Below, piece after piece: positions 9,254 to 19,010 of a stretch of 64,000 bases of DNA (the first letter of the stretch is position 1; each line of letters starts with the position of its first letter). The notes below the pieces were generated by a model. The model worked only from the letters and a program-made list of their open reading frames with translations. It was not told the origin of the DNA and did not search any database. The stretch is from Phycisphaeraceae bacterium (GTDB lineage Bacteria > Planctomycetota > Phycisphaerae > Phycisphaerales > UBA1924), in NCBI GenBank assembly GCA_019454185.1, contig CP075368.1, positions 1 through 64,000 on the forward strand. The letters are read 5' to 3'. The position numbers and the translations under genes were made by a program.

Positions 9254-10225
9254 GAGCTTTTTGCGTCATCGCTTCATTGCCTGTGTGTGTCGATCAAGGA
9301 TGATGATGGCTTGGATCCATCGACGGACTCGCTCGATGCCGCGCACGTGCGGCGGGATAAGCCCCACATGGTGGGTCATTTCCAGGCGTGCAAACACACG
9401 CTCGATCACGCGCCGGAGTGACAGCAGGCCCCTGCCGAAGCCCGTCATGCTCTGCTCCAGCATGTCGATGGCTCGACGGCGGTCCGGATGCGTTCCGGAC
9501 CGCCGCACGCCGCGACCCACGCGGCAGTCCTTCCGCGGAACCACCAGTTGTCCGCCCTTGCACGCGCAGAGTTCATAGAGCTTCACGCTGTCGTAGTTCG
9601 AGTCGGCCAGCACATACCCGTTCAACTCCATGTCTCGCATCATCCGCTTGGCCATCACTGCTTCATGGCAGTGCATGGGCGTGAGACGCCAGGAGACGAT
9701 CGAGCCCGCGAGATCGCAGATCGCATGGAGCTTGTAGCCGCGCAGTCCCCATGCGCCGAAGGTCGCGGTCCGGTCTCCGGAGTGCGAGGCGACGCGCAGG
9801 GCCTTGCCGTCAAGAGCCAGCACCAACGCTCCCGATGCAGAGACCAGATTCTCCGCCTCCGCCGCGGCAAGTAACGCCTGGACGCTGGTGGTTCTCAGCC
9901 GCCGGCTCATCCTGCTTGGCGAGGGCAATCGACCACGCCGCCACAACGGCCATGCATCGCGTCGGCACGCCCAGGAGGTGGGTCGTCGGTGCAAGACGGC
10001 CCAGAGAAAGGTCAGCACGATGTCCGCATCGGTGAAGGTGAAGCGACCGCCACGCGGGCTCCGATCCAGCTTCCGCACGCTCGCCGCCAACACCCTCCAA
10101 CTCGCGTTGTCCATGCTCGGTCTCCTGTCTGGCAGCTCCACCAGTGGGACCGAGCATGGCATGAGCCATCAGATCGCGCAAGTCTCCACAATGGAAACAC
10201 TTGGAACACATGGCGCAAAATGCTC
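9254..10225. mobile_element. Insertion sequence with 16-bp imperfect terminal inverted repeats
   Basis: About 970 bp carrying a single DDE transposase on the reverse strand. The left end (9254-9269) reads GAGCTTTTTGCGTCAT. The right end read inward (10225 down to 10210) is GAGCATTTTGCGCCAT, 14 of 16 identical. The flanking hexamers CTCGCG (9249-9254) and CTTGCG (10225-10230) match at 5 of 6 positions and could be a degraded target duplication, but that is weak. The element has inserted into the 3' part of the small gene that starts at 10718. It falls in the IS4/IS5-like DDE superfamily; I cannot assign a named IS family. Confidence 0.8.
9266..10162 (-). CDS. IS4/IS5-like DDE transposase
   Basis: 298 residues from ATG 10162; ATGs at 10157 and 10114 lie close by, and the 10114 one (MDNASWRVL) is also plausible. 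The catalytic triad can be placed at LALDGKALR (first Asp), VLADSNYDS (second Asp) and RRVIERVFARL (Glu). The N-terminal part looks like the helical DNA-binding region of such enzymes. It lies wholly inside the inverted repeats and appears full length with no frameshift, so the element could still be active. Cut-and-paste transposition is expected from the family. Confidence 0.85.
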   Translation of the reverse strand: MPCSVPLVELPDRRPSMDNASWRVLAASVRKLDRSPRGGRFTFTDADIVLTFLWAVLHRRPTSWACRRDAWPLWRRGRLPSPSRMSRRLRTTSVQALLAAAEAENLVSASGALVLALDGKALRVASHSGDRTATFGAWGLRGYKLHAICDLAGSIVSWRLTPMHCHEAVMAKRMMRDMELNGYVLADSNYDSVKLYELCACKGGQLVVPRKDCRVGRGVRRSGTHPDRRRAIDMLEQSMTGFGRGLLSLRRVIERVFARLEMTHHVGLIPPHVRGIERVRRWIQAIIILDRHTQAMKR

Positions 10226-10718
10226 TTGCGCACGGGGCTCCCTTTTGCGGGCGTTGATCTGGAGTGGGTGTGTGGGCGGGTTTAGTGGCGGGCTTCGGTG
10301 CTAATGCTCGCGATTCGCGGGCGATGGTGGTCGCGGTGCGGCGGATGAGTTCGGCGTGGCGGTGGAGGGTGCGCTGGTCGGACTCGGGGTCGCGGCCGGT
10401 GGGCTGCGGCGCGGGGCTCTCAAGGACGTCGAGGAGTTTGCGGAGTGAGATGGGACGCGCGGTCTGGCCGAGGAGGCGGGCGCGGATGGTGAGGAGCTGG
10501 TCGTAGGCGTCGATCTCGGCCTGGACTTCGGGGGTGTTGATGTAGTCGATGAGGGTGAGGAAGGGGATGTTGAGGTGTGCCGCGAGCCGGTCGAGCGGGA
10601 GGTTGGCCCTGAGCATGTCGAGGACGAGGAGGTGGGCCCAGCGCTGGCGCGGGGAGATGGGGTCGGCGGTGGCGGCGTTGTGGGGCGATTCGTGTGCGAG
10701 GTCGGGTGAGGCGATCAT
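9810..10718 (-). pseudogene. HTH-like small protein gene, 3' end disrupted by the insertion sequence
   Basis: From ATG 10718 the first 163 or so residues are native. They include a helical stretch that resembles a helix-turn-helix (LLVLDMLRANLPLDRLAAHLNIPFLTL is written here only by its ends, LLVLDML and LTLIDYI). At about residue 164 the frame enters the terminal repeat of the IS (ARAFCAM) and continues antisense-free through IS sequence to a chance stop at 9810. The original C-terminus is therefore lost and the present product would carry an IS-encoded tail. A strong palindrome lies about 50 bp upstream of the start, which would suit an autoregulated DNA-binding protein. Family not recognised. 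Confidence 0.5.
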
Positions 10719-11223
10719 GCGTGGAATGTACGACGCGGCGACGTGGATGCAAGCGCGGCGTGTGTTCGTCACTGACATACGTCTGTCAGTGTCTGTTGGA
10801 ACAGATAATGGAAGTCGTTGGGGGAGAAGGGGATAGGGGAGGGAGGAAAAAGGGACGGAGGCAGGAAGGCACGAAGGCAGGAAGGGGCGGAGGGAGTGGG
10901 TGGGGCCGGTGCGGGCCACTCCACCAAGGAGGCCGCTGCGAGGGGAGCTGTGCCGGGGGCGTCGGTTGTCGCCCCCCACATGACGCGAGGGTGCTCCTCG
11001 CCCCGTCACTGTCGATCAACACTTGGTGCTGCCGAGCAGTATCGCCGCATGCTCGCCCTCACATCGCGGACGAGGAGGTAGCGGGAGCGGATCGAGGGTT
11101 GATTGACGCGAAGCGACCTTCACCATCGCGGCGCGAGTCGATGACAAGCGATGGTCGAGCGCACAGCGATGCGCGCAGCGCGAGGGTCCGCCGGAACAGA
11201 TGCGGGTTGCTCGCGTCCGATGA
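10719..11223. other. Intergenic region of 505 bp, no convincing gene
   Basis: Between two reverse-strand genes. It holds the palindromes described separately (10771-10804) and a strongly purine-biased stretch (about 10809-10905) with short imperfect GGCAGGAAGG-type repeats. The rest is ordinary intergenic sequence. Open frames here are short and compositionally odd, so I call none of them. Confidence 0.6.
10771..10804. promoter_or_regulatory. Operator-like palindromes upstream of the HTH-like gene
   Basis: ACTGACATACGTCTGTCAGT (10771-10790) is symmetric at 18 of 20 positions around a central ACGT. It is followed two bases later by a second dyad, CTGTTGGAACAG (10793-10804), with 5-bp perfect arms. 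The pair lies 53-86 bp upstream of the start codon of the reverse-strand HTH-like gene. The position and symmetry suit a dimeric repressor site, possibly for that protein itself. No experimental or comparative support is available here. Confidence 0.45.
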
Positions 11224-12768
11224 TTACGCTCGCGTGGCGCGGTCGCAGATGTCGAGGAGGTGAGAGACGAACAGAACGGTCGACGCCCACTCGTCACCGA
11301 TCTGTGTCGTTTCATGGTCCCAGCGGACGAGTCTGGCGTCGTCGGGCATCAGGGGGTCCTGTCGCCGGAAGGCGTACCAGTCCCCGTAGGGTGTGCACGC
11401 GACCACCAGATCGTCCGTGCTCGGCTCATCCTCCGGCGTCCCCGCGCCGGGTTCATACGCGAGCCATGTATTCCATTCCGGGGGCTGCATGGAGAAATCG
11501 AAGGACTCGCCGGTGTCCGGGTCGGCGAACGACGTCTCCAGTGGCAGGAATGGGGCCAGACGCTGCCACGAGAGAGGAGTCTCTGAGAACAGTGGGGATG
11601 CGGCGATCTCCTCAAACTCGCCGCTTCCGCGGGCCACGTCCCACGGGAGCGAGCCGGCGGCGTGACGAGTCGAGAGGTGATCGATCGCGGCCTCCACGCT
11701 CGCAAACCTCATGGGTTGAGAAACGGGCGATCGAGAGCCGATCGATCGCTGCCGTCTCAGCAACTCTGTCGACGCTTCGTCTGGTGTGTAGACGGGAGGG
11801 GGCAGCGGACCGGCGATCATGCGATCGAGAATCGCGGAAACGGATTTCGCCGCGGGAAGAGTTGCGATCGGCAGAAACCGACGCGGCTTCATTGCCCCCG
11901 ACTCGATGAGAGCCAGTCTTGCTCTCGCGTTGCAGCAGATGGACCTGACGGGCCTTCCCTTGTGCCCCGGTCCGGTGTCGGGCTTGAATCCCCAGCCGCT
12001 GTACGCGAAATCGGTGGGCGGCAAGTGCTCGCGCACGAAGCGAGTCGGACCGGCGACGCGGAAGTGGGGCGTGGTCGGGCGAGCGAGAGCCGTCGCGGCG
12101 TCGGAGCGCAACACGGTATCGTCGCGGAGATGCGGAAGCCACGCGATCGGCTCGCCCCAGCGACGGGAGAGATCGAACCCCTGCTTCACCTTTGCGGCGT
12201 CGAGTTTGACCGGATCGATGAGCGGATGGTCAAGGCCGCGGCCGATCGGACGCTCCGCGTACATCTCGTACCATGGCATCGGGTCCTCGGGACGCGCGTC
12301 CTCAAGGGGAAGCCACGCCAGCCCCGTCAAACCGCAATCGACCGCCGCGCGACGGAATGTCTCGGATGCGACACGCTGCCCCTCGCGCCAGCCGAAGTGT
12401 GATGATGTGGCGGGGCGTCTGGGCGACTTGAACTCGCCGGGTCCGGTCTGAAGCTCGAACCACGCTGCGGGGTCGTCGACGCGGGGCGGGGGCTCCTCGA
12501 TCCATGCCGCCTTGAGAGCCAGGGTGCGTGTGAGCTGGGACTCCGCGAGCGCCGCAAGAAGGGACGGCAGGCGCGAATCATCGAGGGGGATCCTGTAGAA
12601 ACTCTCGGCTATCTTGAGCCCGAATTGAGCCAGGAACTCGGCCAGTGCGACGTCGCGCTGCGTCACGGTCATCCGACCGGGGGCGGCCAGCGACTCGTGG
12701 TACGGACCGTCGAACGCGTCAATGCACAAGACGGCAATCGATCTCGGAGGCGGCGTCCACTCGAACAT
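11224..12768 (-). CDS. Hypothetical protein, 514 residues, possible SUKH-like C-terminus
   Basis: 514 residues from ATG 12768. No signal peptide or membrane segment is visible, so it is probably cytosolic. Residues 1-350 look like a globular domain rich in Trp and Pro (for example DFAYSGWGFKPDTG and RSICCNARARLALIESG). The C-terminal 80 residues (ending VVACTPYGDWYAFRR and later WASTVLFVSHLLD) vaguely resemble SMI1/KNR4 (SUKH) domains, which occur in toxin-immunity proteins. That similarity is only by eye. It is the last gene of a reverse-strand series thiC, DUF433, membrane protein, this gene. The 61-bp gap before it contains the duplicated thiC tail. Confidence 0.65.
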   Translation of the reverse strand: MFEWTPPPRSIAVLCIDAFDGPYHESLAAPGRMTVTQRDVALAEFLAQFGLKIAESFYRIPLDDSRLPSLLAALAESQLTRTLALKAAWIEEPPPRVDDPAAWFELQTGPGEFKSPRRPATSSHFGWREGQRVASETFRRAAVDCGLTGLAWLPLEDARPEDPMPWYEMYAERPIGRGLDHPLIDPVKLDAAKVKQGFDLSRRWGEPIAWLPHLRDDTVLRSDAATALARPTTPHFRVAGPTRFVREHLPPTDFAYSGWGFKPDTGPGHKGRPVRSICCNARARLALIESGAMKPRRFLPIATLPAAKSVSAILDRMIAGPLPPPVYTPDEASTELLRRQRSIGSRSPVSQPMRFASVEAAIDHLSTRHAAGSLPWDVARGSGEFEEIAASPLFSETPLSWQRLAPFLPLETSFADPDTGESFDFSMQPPEWNTWLAYEPGAGTPEDEPSTDDLVVACTPYGDWYAFRRQDPLMPDDARLVRWDHETTQIGDEWASTVLFVSHLLDICDRATRA

Positions 12769-12791
12769 CGGGAGACTCCTCTACTCAGGTG

Positions 12792-12827
12792 ACCCGATCT
12801 TCCTTCGCGATGCCGAGTGCGGGGCGG
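12792..12827 (-). repeat. Second copy of the thiC 3' end (36 bp, 2 mismatches)
   Basis: This segment matches 13799-13834 at 34 of 36 positions (differences at 12803 and 12818). The matched part of thiC encodes its last residues, [10 protein letters not shown], short of the stop. Both copies have the same orientation and are 1007 bp apart. They bracket the DUF433 gene and the membrane-protein gene. This copy lies just downstream of the membrane-protein stop and is no longer attached to any thiC reading frame. Confidence 0.9.
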
Positions 12828-12829
12828 GT

Positions 12830-13441
12830 TCAGGCGGCGCGCGGTACTGGTGCGGTTCGCTTTCGAACCGACAGCAACGCCACTCCCGCGGCGATCTCGA
12901 TCGTGCCGGCGGTGAGGAGGAAGAGTCCTCGAATCAGGTTGTGGCTCGTAATCTGATGGTCGAACTGGCTCCATAGCGCTGGTACCGCCGATGGGTCGTC
13001 TTCCGCGATGTTCAGCTCAATCAGCGTGGTGTAGCCCTCGTGAAGCAGCATTCCCGTGACTCCCATCTCGCCAACACCGAACGCGGGCAGAGCAAGGCAC
13101 AACAAGAGTGTGAATGCGCCGATGATAAGGAGTAGTCTGCCCGACGTGAGCGCGATTCGCCGCCAGCAGAAGCAGGCAGCGGTTTGCAAGCACCCGGTCC
13201 CGAGCAGGAAAGCCGTCTCCCACAGGCGCTTCTTCGCCATGTGCTGCTCGAGCCCTTGGATCATCGTGGAGGTGCCGGAGGTCTCGCCCTTCGCTACGCC
13301 TTGCGCTACAAGTGAGCGATACCACGCATCTACGCGAGCTGTCACTGTGGCATACTCGCCGATGCCCAGTGGCCACCAAACCAATCCCAGCAGCAGCGTC
13401 GCAATGCCGGAAATGAGGAGGATGCGGCGCATGGATCTCAT
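12830..13441 (-). CDS. Hypothetical four-helix membrane protein
   Basis: 203 residues from ATG 13441 (a second ATG at 13432 is possible). Four hydrophobic segments are visible: near residues 5-27 (LLISGIATLLLGLVWWPLGI), 78-95, 102-124 (LLLIIGAFTLLLCLALPAFG) and 170-195. Between the first two is a soluble loop. The basic C-terminus probably faces the cytoplasm. No family was recognised. Its start overlaps the stop of the DUF433 gene by 4 bp (ATGA), indicating translational coupling. It lies within the DNA bracketed by the two thiC tail copies, so it is probably part of an inserted segment. Confidence 0.7.
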   Translation of the reverse strand: MRSMRRILLISGIATLLLGLVWWPLGIGEYATVTARVDAWYRSLVAQGVAKGETSGTSTMIQGLEQHMAKKRLWETAFLLGTGCLQTAACFCWRRIALTSGRLLLIIGAFTLLLCLALPAFGVGEMGVTGMLLHEGYTTLIELNIAEDDPSAVPALWSQFDHQITSHNLIRGLFLLTAGTIEIAAGVALLSVRKRTAPVPRAA

Positions 13442-13740
13442 CGCCAGACGTTTCGCCGTGATGCCGAGGACGGACGTTGATCACATCGAATTGGCACGCA
13501 TGGATCGTTCACGCGACCAGCGTGCTGTGCGGACTCCGCCGCGTAGAGGATCGCGGCGTGGATGTCGTCGCGTGTGAGTTGTTGGAACTGCTTGAGGATA
13601 TCGTCGACCGAGTAGTCAACGAGACTGGCGACGAGCGTGGAGACGGCAATACGGGTGCCCTTGATCGTGGGCTCACCGTGGTGGATGGCGGGATCACAGA
13701 CGATGCGTGCACGCCAGGGTTGTGCGGTTGGTGGAGTCAT
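13438..13740 (-). CDS. DUF433 domain protein (antitoxin-like)
   Basis: 100 residues from ATG 13740. The core matches DUF433: IHHGEPTIKGTRIAV, then SLVDYSVDDILKQF and LTRDDIHAAILYAAE. This small family is DNA-binding-like and is often found as the antitoxin-type partner of PIN-like toxins. Here no PIN gene follows. Instead, a four-helix membrane protein is coupled to it by a 4-bp overlap. The C-terminal 25 residues (CVPIRCDQRPSSASRR) are outside the usual domain. It starts 51 bp after the thiC stop, directly behind the restored thiC end. Confidence 0.85.
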   Translation of the reverse strand: MTPPTAQPWRARIVCDPAIHHGEPTIKGTRIAVSTLVASLVDYSVDDILKQFQQLTRDDIHAAILYAAESAQHAGRVNDPCVPIRCDQRPSSASRRNVWR

Positions 13741-13791
13741 GGGAGGGTCTCGCGAGACAGCATACTCGAACGGAGCGGCCTGCGAAAGGAC

Positions 13792-15870
<2,079 letters not shown>

Positions 15871-15967
15871 GTGCGGCTCCTTGCGTGAGCGCGTGGGGTG
15901 GTGCGTCGATTCTCGGAGAGAAGTTTCGGATGCGGGTCGGCTTGGAGGGTGGATGGGTCCAAGTCGT

Positions 15968-16056
15968 CGCTTTCCCTCCGCCGGTGCGAACCGGATCAGG
16001 TTCAACGGGTGCGTCTCAGCGGCGGCCGTGGGTTCGGCTGCCGCGCCCCGAGCGTT
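15968..16056 (-). promoter_or_regulatory. TPP riboswitch (THI element)
   Basis: On the reverse strand, 98 bp upstream of thiC, the conserved TPP aptamer elements occur in order: a GGGGCGCGG stem region, CTGAGA, then ACCCGTTGAACCTGATC and the closing CGGCGGAGGGAAAG. This aptamer binds thiamine pyrophosphate and shuts off thiC expression. The mechanism (terminator or RBS sequestration) cannot be decided by eye in the remaining leader. Confidence 0.95.
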
Positions 16057-16111
16057 GAGTGGTAAGAGTAGGTCGAGTGCGTGCGAGCGGTGGCGTGCGT
16101 TGGAGGTGGAT

Positions 16112-16690
16112 ATGTCGGACCAGTTGCTCCGTTTCCGAGTCTCCGCGGCGTTCGGTTTGTTGGGCTTCGTTGGGTTAGGAGGTGTTCTGGGCGGGGCGGC
16201 GTTGGTGGCGGAGGAGAGGGTGCCGCCACCGGAGGCGGGCTCGACGGCGATCATCTGTCACGCGTCGGAGCCGGGTCGACGGTTGCTGGTTTCGGGCGTG
16301 GTGGTGGATGAGTCGGGGAGGCCGGTGCGGGGGGCGACGGTGAGCGCGTACAACACAGACGCGTCAGGCCTTTACAACCCGAGAAACTCGGACACGCGCG
16401 AGCCACGCATCAGCGGGGAGGTCAAGAGCGATGCGCAGGGGCGGTTCCAGTTCCTGACGGTCTATCCGGGCCCGTATCCGGAGATCGCCGAGCCCGCCCA
16501 TGTTCATTTCGGCGCGACAGCGCGGCGTTTCAAGCAGGCATGGGCGACGATCTGGATCGAGGGTGATCCGCTGATCACGGCGGAGCGGAAGGCGTGGGAG
16601 GAGCAAGACGAGGAGACGCGGGTTGTGCCGGCCGAAAGCATCGAGGGCCTTGCGTTTGCGCGGGTGACCATCGTGATGAAGCGAGACTGA
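16112..16690 (+). CDS. Exported intradiol ring-cleavage dioxygenase-like protein
   Basis: 192 residues from ATG 16112, chosen because TGGAGG sits just upstream and a hydrophobic signal segment follows ([18 protein letters not shown]). The body is the intradiol dioxygenase beta-sandwich: [16 protein letters not shown], the Tyr of GLYNP, the Tyr of PGPYPE, and the two His of PAHVHF. These correspond to the Tyr2-His2 Fe(III) site of the family. Exported versions act on unknown aromatic or quinone substrates. It is divergent from thiC, and its promoter region overlaps the THI element on the other strand. Confidence 0.82.
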   Translation: MSDQLLRFRVSAAFGLLGFVGLGGVLGGAALVAEERVPPPEAGSTAIICHASEPGRRLLVSGVVVDESGRPVRGATVSAYNTDASGLYNPRNSDTREPRISGEVKSDAQGRFQFLTVYPGPYPEIAEPAHVHFGATARRFKQAWATIWIEGDPLITAERKAWEEQDEETRVVPAESIEGLAFARVTIVMKRD

Positions 16691-16763
16691 GGCGCCCGGG
16701 TCAAAGGGAAAGTGTCTCGGATTCGTGAACCTCGCCCGGCTCGGTAGCGACTGGTGATCCAGA

Positions 16764-17345
16764 ATGGGGACCATGGATCGCATGCCCGACCGGACGCCCG
16801 ACCAGATCTATGACGAGTGGCTCGTCATTCGTTCGCAGGACGGAGAGGTCGCCGCGCTCACGGAACTGGTGTCACGCTGGAACGGGCGGCTCATCGGCTT
16901 TGCGATGGGGTTGACGGGTGAAGAGGCGGCAGCGCTGGACGCGGTGCAGGGGGCGTGGCTGGTGGCGGCGCGGGATATCGGGAAGCTGCGGGACCCGGCG
17001 CGATTCGCGTCATGGATGCTTCGGGTGGTGGGGAATCGATGCGCGGATCTTGCTCGGCGAGAGTCGCGTCGGCGTCGCACCGAGCGGGCGCGGGCATTCG
17101 AGAGCGATCGCCGAATCACGAACCCGGAGGAAGTGGCTGGCGACAGTGACGAGAGCGAGCGCGTGAGGCGGGCGATCCGCACGCTGGGGAACGCCCAGCG
17201 GGAGATCCTCGGGCTGCATCACGGCGCGGGGATATCGGTGTCGGCGATCGCGTCGATGCTCGGTGTGCCGGAGGGAACGGTGAAGTCTCGGTTGCACGCG
17301 GCTCGGAGCGAACTCAGGACGATTCTCGAAAGGAGAACAACATGA
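16764..17345 (+). CDS. ECF-type RNA polymerase sigma factor
   Basis: 193 residues; ATG 16764 or ATG 16773. The region 2 core is in DAVQGAWLVAARDIGKLRDP and FASWMLRVVGNRCADLARR. The region 4 helix-turn-helix is in SVSAIASMLGVPEGTVKSRLHAAR. It directs transcription from alternative promoters. The following gene overlaps its stop by 4 bp (ATGA) and encodes a small two-helix membrane protein, the usual place for an anti-sigma or sensing partner. Target promoters are not known. Confidence 0.92.
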   Translation: MGTMDRMPDRTPDQIYDEWLVIRSQDGEVAALTELVSRWNGRLIGFAMGLTGEEAAALDAVQGAWLVAARDIGKLRDPARFASWMLRVVGNRCADLARRESRRRRTERARAFESDRRITNPEEVAGDSDESERVRRAIRTLGNAQREILGLHHGAGISVSAIASMLGVPEGTVKSRLHAARSELRTILERRTT

Positions 17346-17725
17346 ACGCGAATCAGGGCAACATGAACGAGCGGGAGATGGACGAGGCGATCCACCGGGC
17401 GATGCGATCGGGGGCGACCGAGCCGCCGCTGCTCACGCAGGTGGCCGAGGCGATGGCCGGACGTTCCTGGTGGCTCAACCTGCTCGCGGTGCCGTTGATG
17501 TTCGCGTTCTTCGGTGTGTGCGTCTGGTCGGCGGTGCGGTTCTTCGGCGAGACGCAGACACGCGAGCAGATCATGTGGGCTGTCGTGTTTCTGTTCAGCA
17601 CGCAGAGCATCGCGATGCTGAAACTCTGGTACTGGATGCTGATGAATCGCAACGCGGTGACGCGCGAGGTGAAGCGGCTGGAGTTGCAGGTGGCGCGGCT
17701 GGTCGAGCGGGGATCGGCTTCATGA
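17342..17725 (+). CDS. Small membrane protein coupled to the ECF sigma factor (DUF6768-like)
   Basis: 127 residues from ATG 17342. Two hydrophobic segments near residues 42-63 (WWLNLLAVPLMFAFFGVCVW) and 75-98 (IMWAVVFLFSTQSIAMLKLWYW) separate a charged N-terminus from a C-terminal amphipathic helix (REVKRLELQVARLVE). The plan matches small DUF6768-type proteins that often follow ECF factors; the match is from memory. Translational coupling to the sigma factor suggests they act together, perhaps as an anti-sigma anchor, but no known anti-sigma zinc motif is present. Confidence 0.75.
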   Translation: MNANQGNMNEREMDEAIHRAMRSGATEPPLLTQVAEAMAGRSWWLNLLAVPLMFAFFGVCVWSAVRFFGETQTREQIMWAVVFLFSTQSIAMLKLWYWMLMNRNAVTREVKRLELQVARLVERGSAS

Positions 17726-17776
17726 GCGCGATCCTCGGGCGTGACAACCGGGCGGGCGTCGGCATCTGAGAGGGAT

Positions 17777-18196
17777 ATGAGCATGCACCCCACCGGCATC
17801 CATGAGACGATTCTGTACGGCGAGGATCTTGATGCGATGGAGCGGTTCTATCGGGAGGTGGTGGGGCTGCGGATGGTGAGCAGGGTGGAGGAGCGCAGCC
17901 GCGGGTTTCGGGTGAGTGCATCGCAGGTCTTGCTCGTGTTCCGGGCGAGTGTGACGGGGCTGGGCCATCCGATGGTGCCGACGCACGGGGCGACGGGCGA
18001 GGGGCATGTGGCGTTCACGATCGAGCGTGGGACGTATGAGGCGTGGCGGGGGCGGCTGGAGGGCGCGGGTGTGGCGATTGAGAGGGAAGTGAAGTGGGAG
18101 CCGTTGGACGGCGTGGAGCGGGGGAGGTCGCTGTACGTGCGCGATCCTGCGGGGAATTCGGTGGAGTTCATCGAGGGGGAAGTGTGGCCGGCGTGA
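17777..18196 (+). CDS. VOC (glyoxalase/bleomycin resistance) family protein
   Basis: 139 residues from ATG 17777, preceded by GAGAGGG. One complete VOC module of two beta-alpha-beta-beta-beta units: HETILYGEDLDAMERFYREV starts the first, and GHVAFTIERG and YVRDPAGNSVEFIEG make up the second. Metal ligand candidates are His9, the His of GHVAF and the Glu of VEFIEG. The superfamily covers glyoxalases, dioxygenases and resistance proteins; the reaction cannot be assigned. Confidence 0.85.
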   Translation: MSMHPTGIHETILYGEDLDAMERFYREVVGLRMVSRVEERSRGFRVSASQVLLVFRASVTGLGHPMVPTHGATGEGHVAFTIERGTYEAWRGRLEGAGVAIEREVKWEPLDGVERGRSLYVRDPAGNSVEFIEGEVWPA

Positions 18197-18351
18197 GGTG
18201 GAGAGGGCGTGGGGGTGGTTGCGCGTTGAAACCGTGGTGGGGGGTCTCCGAGTAATGGGGCGAGCGGAAGGTGACCGGGCTGGGCGGCCGCGTGGGTGCG
18301 GTTGGCGGCTCCGGGGCCGCTCTTGGTACGATGCGGCACCGGAGGTCGGCC

Positions 18352-18936
18352 ATGCTCGACATGTTTATCTCGGGTCAGGCGGCGTGGTTCGGTGTTCCCG
18401 CGGTTGCGGGGACGCTGATTTTCATTTTGAAGTTGGTGCTGATGTTCGTGGGCGGTGAGACGATGGAGCTCGACACGGACATCGACGCTCCGTCTGATGG
18501 TGCGCTCGACGGGAGCGAGAGCACGGGGGCGTTCAAGGCGTTGTCGCTGCAGAGCATCGCGGCGTTCTGCATGGGATTCGGGTGGGGCGGGCTGGGTGTG
18601 TATCACGGGTTGAACGCGGGGATCATGATGAGCGTCGTCGGTGCGATCGGCGGCGGTGTGCTGATGGTGTGGGTGCTGGCGATGCTGCTGCGGGGGCTGC
18701 TGGCGCTTCAGAGCGACGGGACGGCATCGATGCGGAGCGCGATGGGGGTGGAGGGTGATGTGTATGTGACGGTTCCGAGCGCGGGTGCGGGGCGCGGCCA
18801 GGTGAGGATCGTGGTGAGCGGGCGTCAGCGGATCGTGAACGCGATCACCGAGGGTGAGGCGTTGCCGACATCGGCGCGTGTCAGGGTTGTGAAGGTCAAC
18901 GGGGATAACACGGTGCTCGTGGTTCCGGCCGGGTAA
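18352..18936 (+). CDS. NfeD-like membrane protein, partner of the downstream flotillin
   Basis: 194 residues from ATG 18352 with GGAGG upstream; the frame is open from 18271 but that part lacks a start signal. Three hydrophobic segments (ending GTLIFILKLVLMFVGG, SIAAFCMGFGWGGLGVY and SVVGAIGGGVLMVWVLAMLL) precede a C-terminal soluble domain of about 65 residues (GVEGDVYVTVPSAGAGRG, ARVRVVKVNGDNTVLVV). That domain has the look of an NfeD OB-fold. NfeD-type proteins are encoded with flotillins, and a flotillin gene follows 74 bp downstream. Confidence 0.8.
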   Translation: MLDMFISGQAAWFGVPAVAGTLIFILKLVLMFVGGETMELDTDIDAPSDGALDGSESTGAFKALSLQSIAAFCMGFGWGGLGVYHGLNAGIMMSVVGAIGGGVLMVWVLAMLLRGLLALQSDGTASMRSAMGVEGDVYVTVPSAGAGRGQVRIVVSGRQRIVNAITEGEALPTSARVRVVKVNGDNTVLVVPAG

Positions 18937-19010
18937 GTCCGGCGCGGGCGTGAGATGTGCGGAATTGAATCGGCACGGCGCGCGAGCGCTGATGAGGGAG
19001 GTCTGGACGG

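Noticed and set aside
9249..10230. CTCGCG/CTTGCG flanks as a target-site duplication of the insertion sequence
   Set aside because: Only 5 of 6 bases match and the motif is common in this GC-rich DNA. I keep it as a remark only.
13438..13740. DUF433 gene as half of a toxin-antitoxin pair
   Set aside because: The following gene is a multi-helix membrane protein with no toxin motif, and no PIN-domain gene is present.
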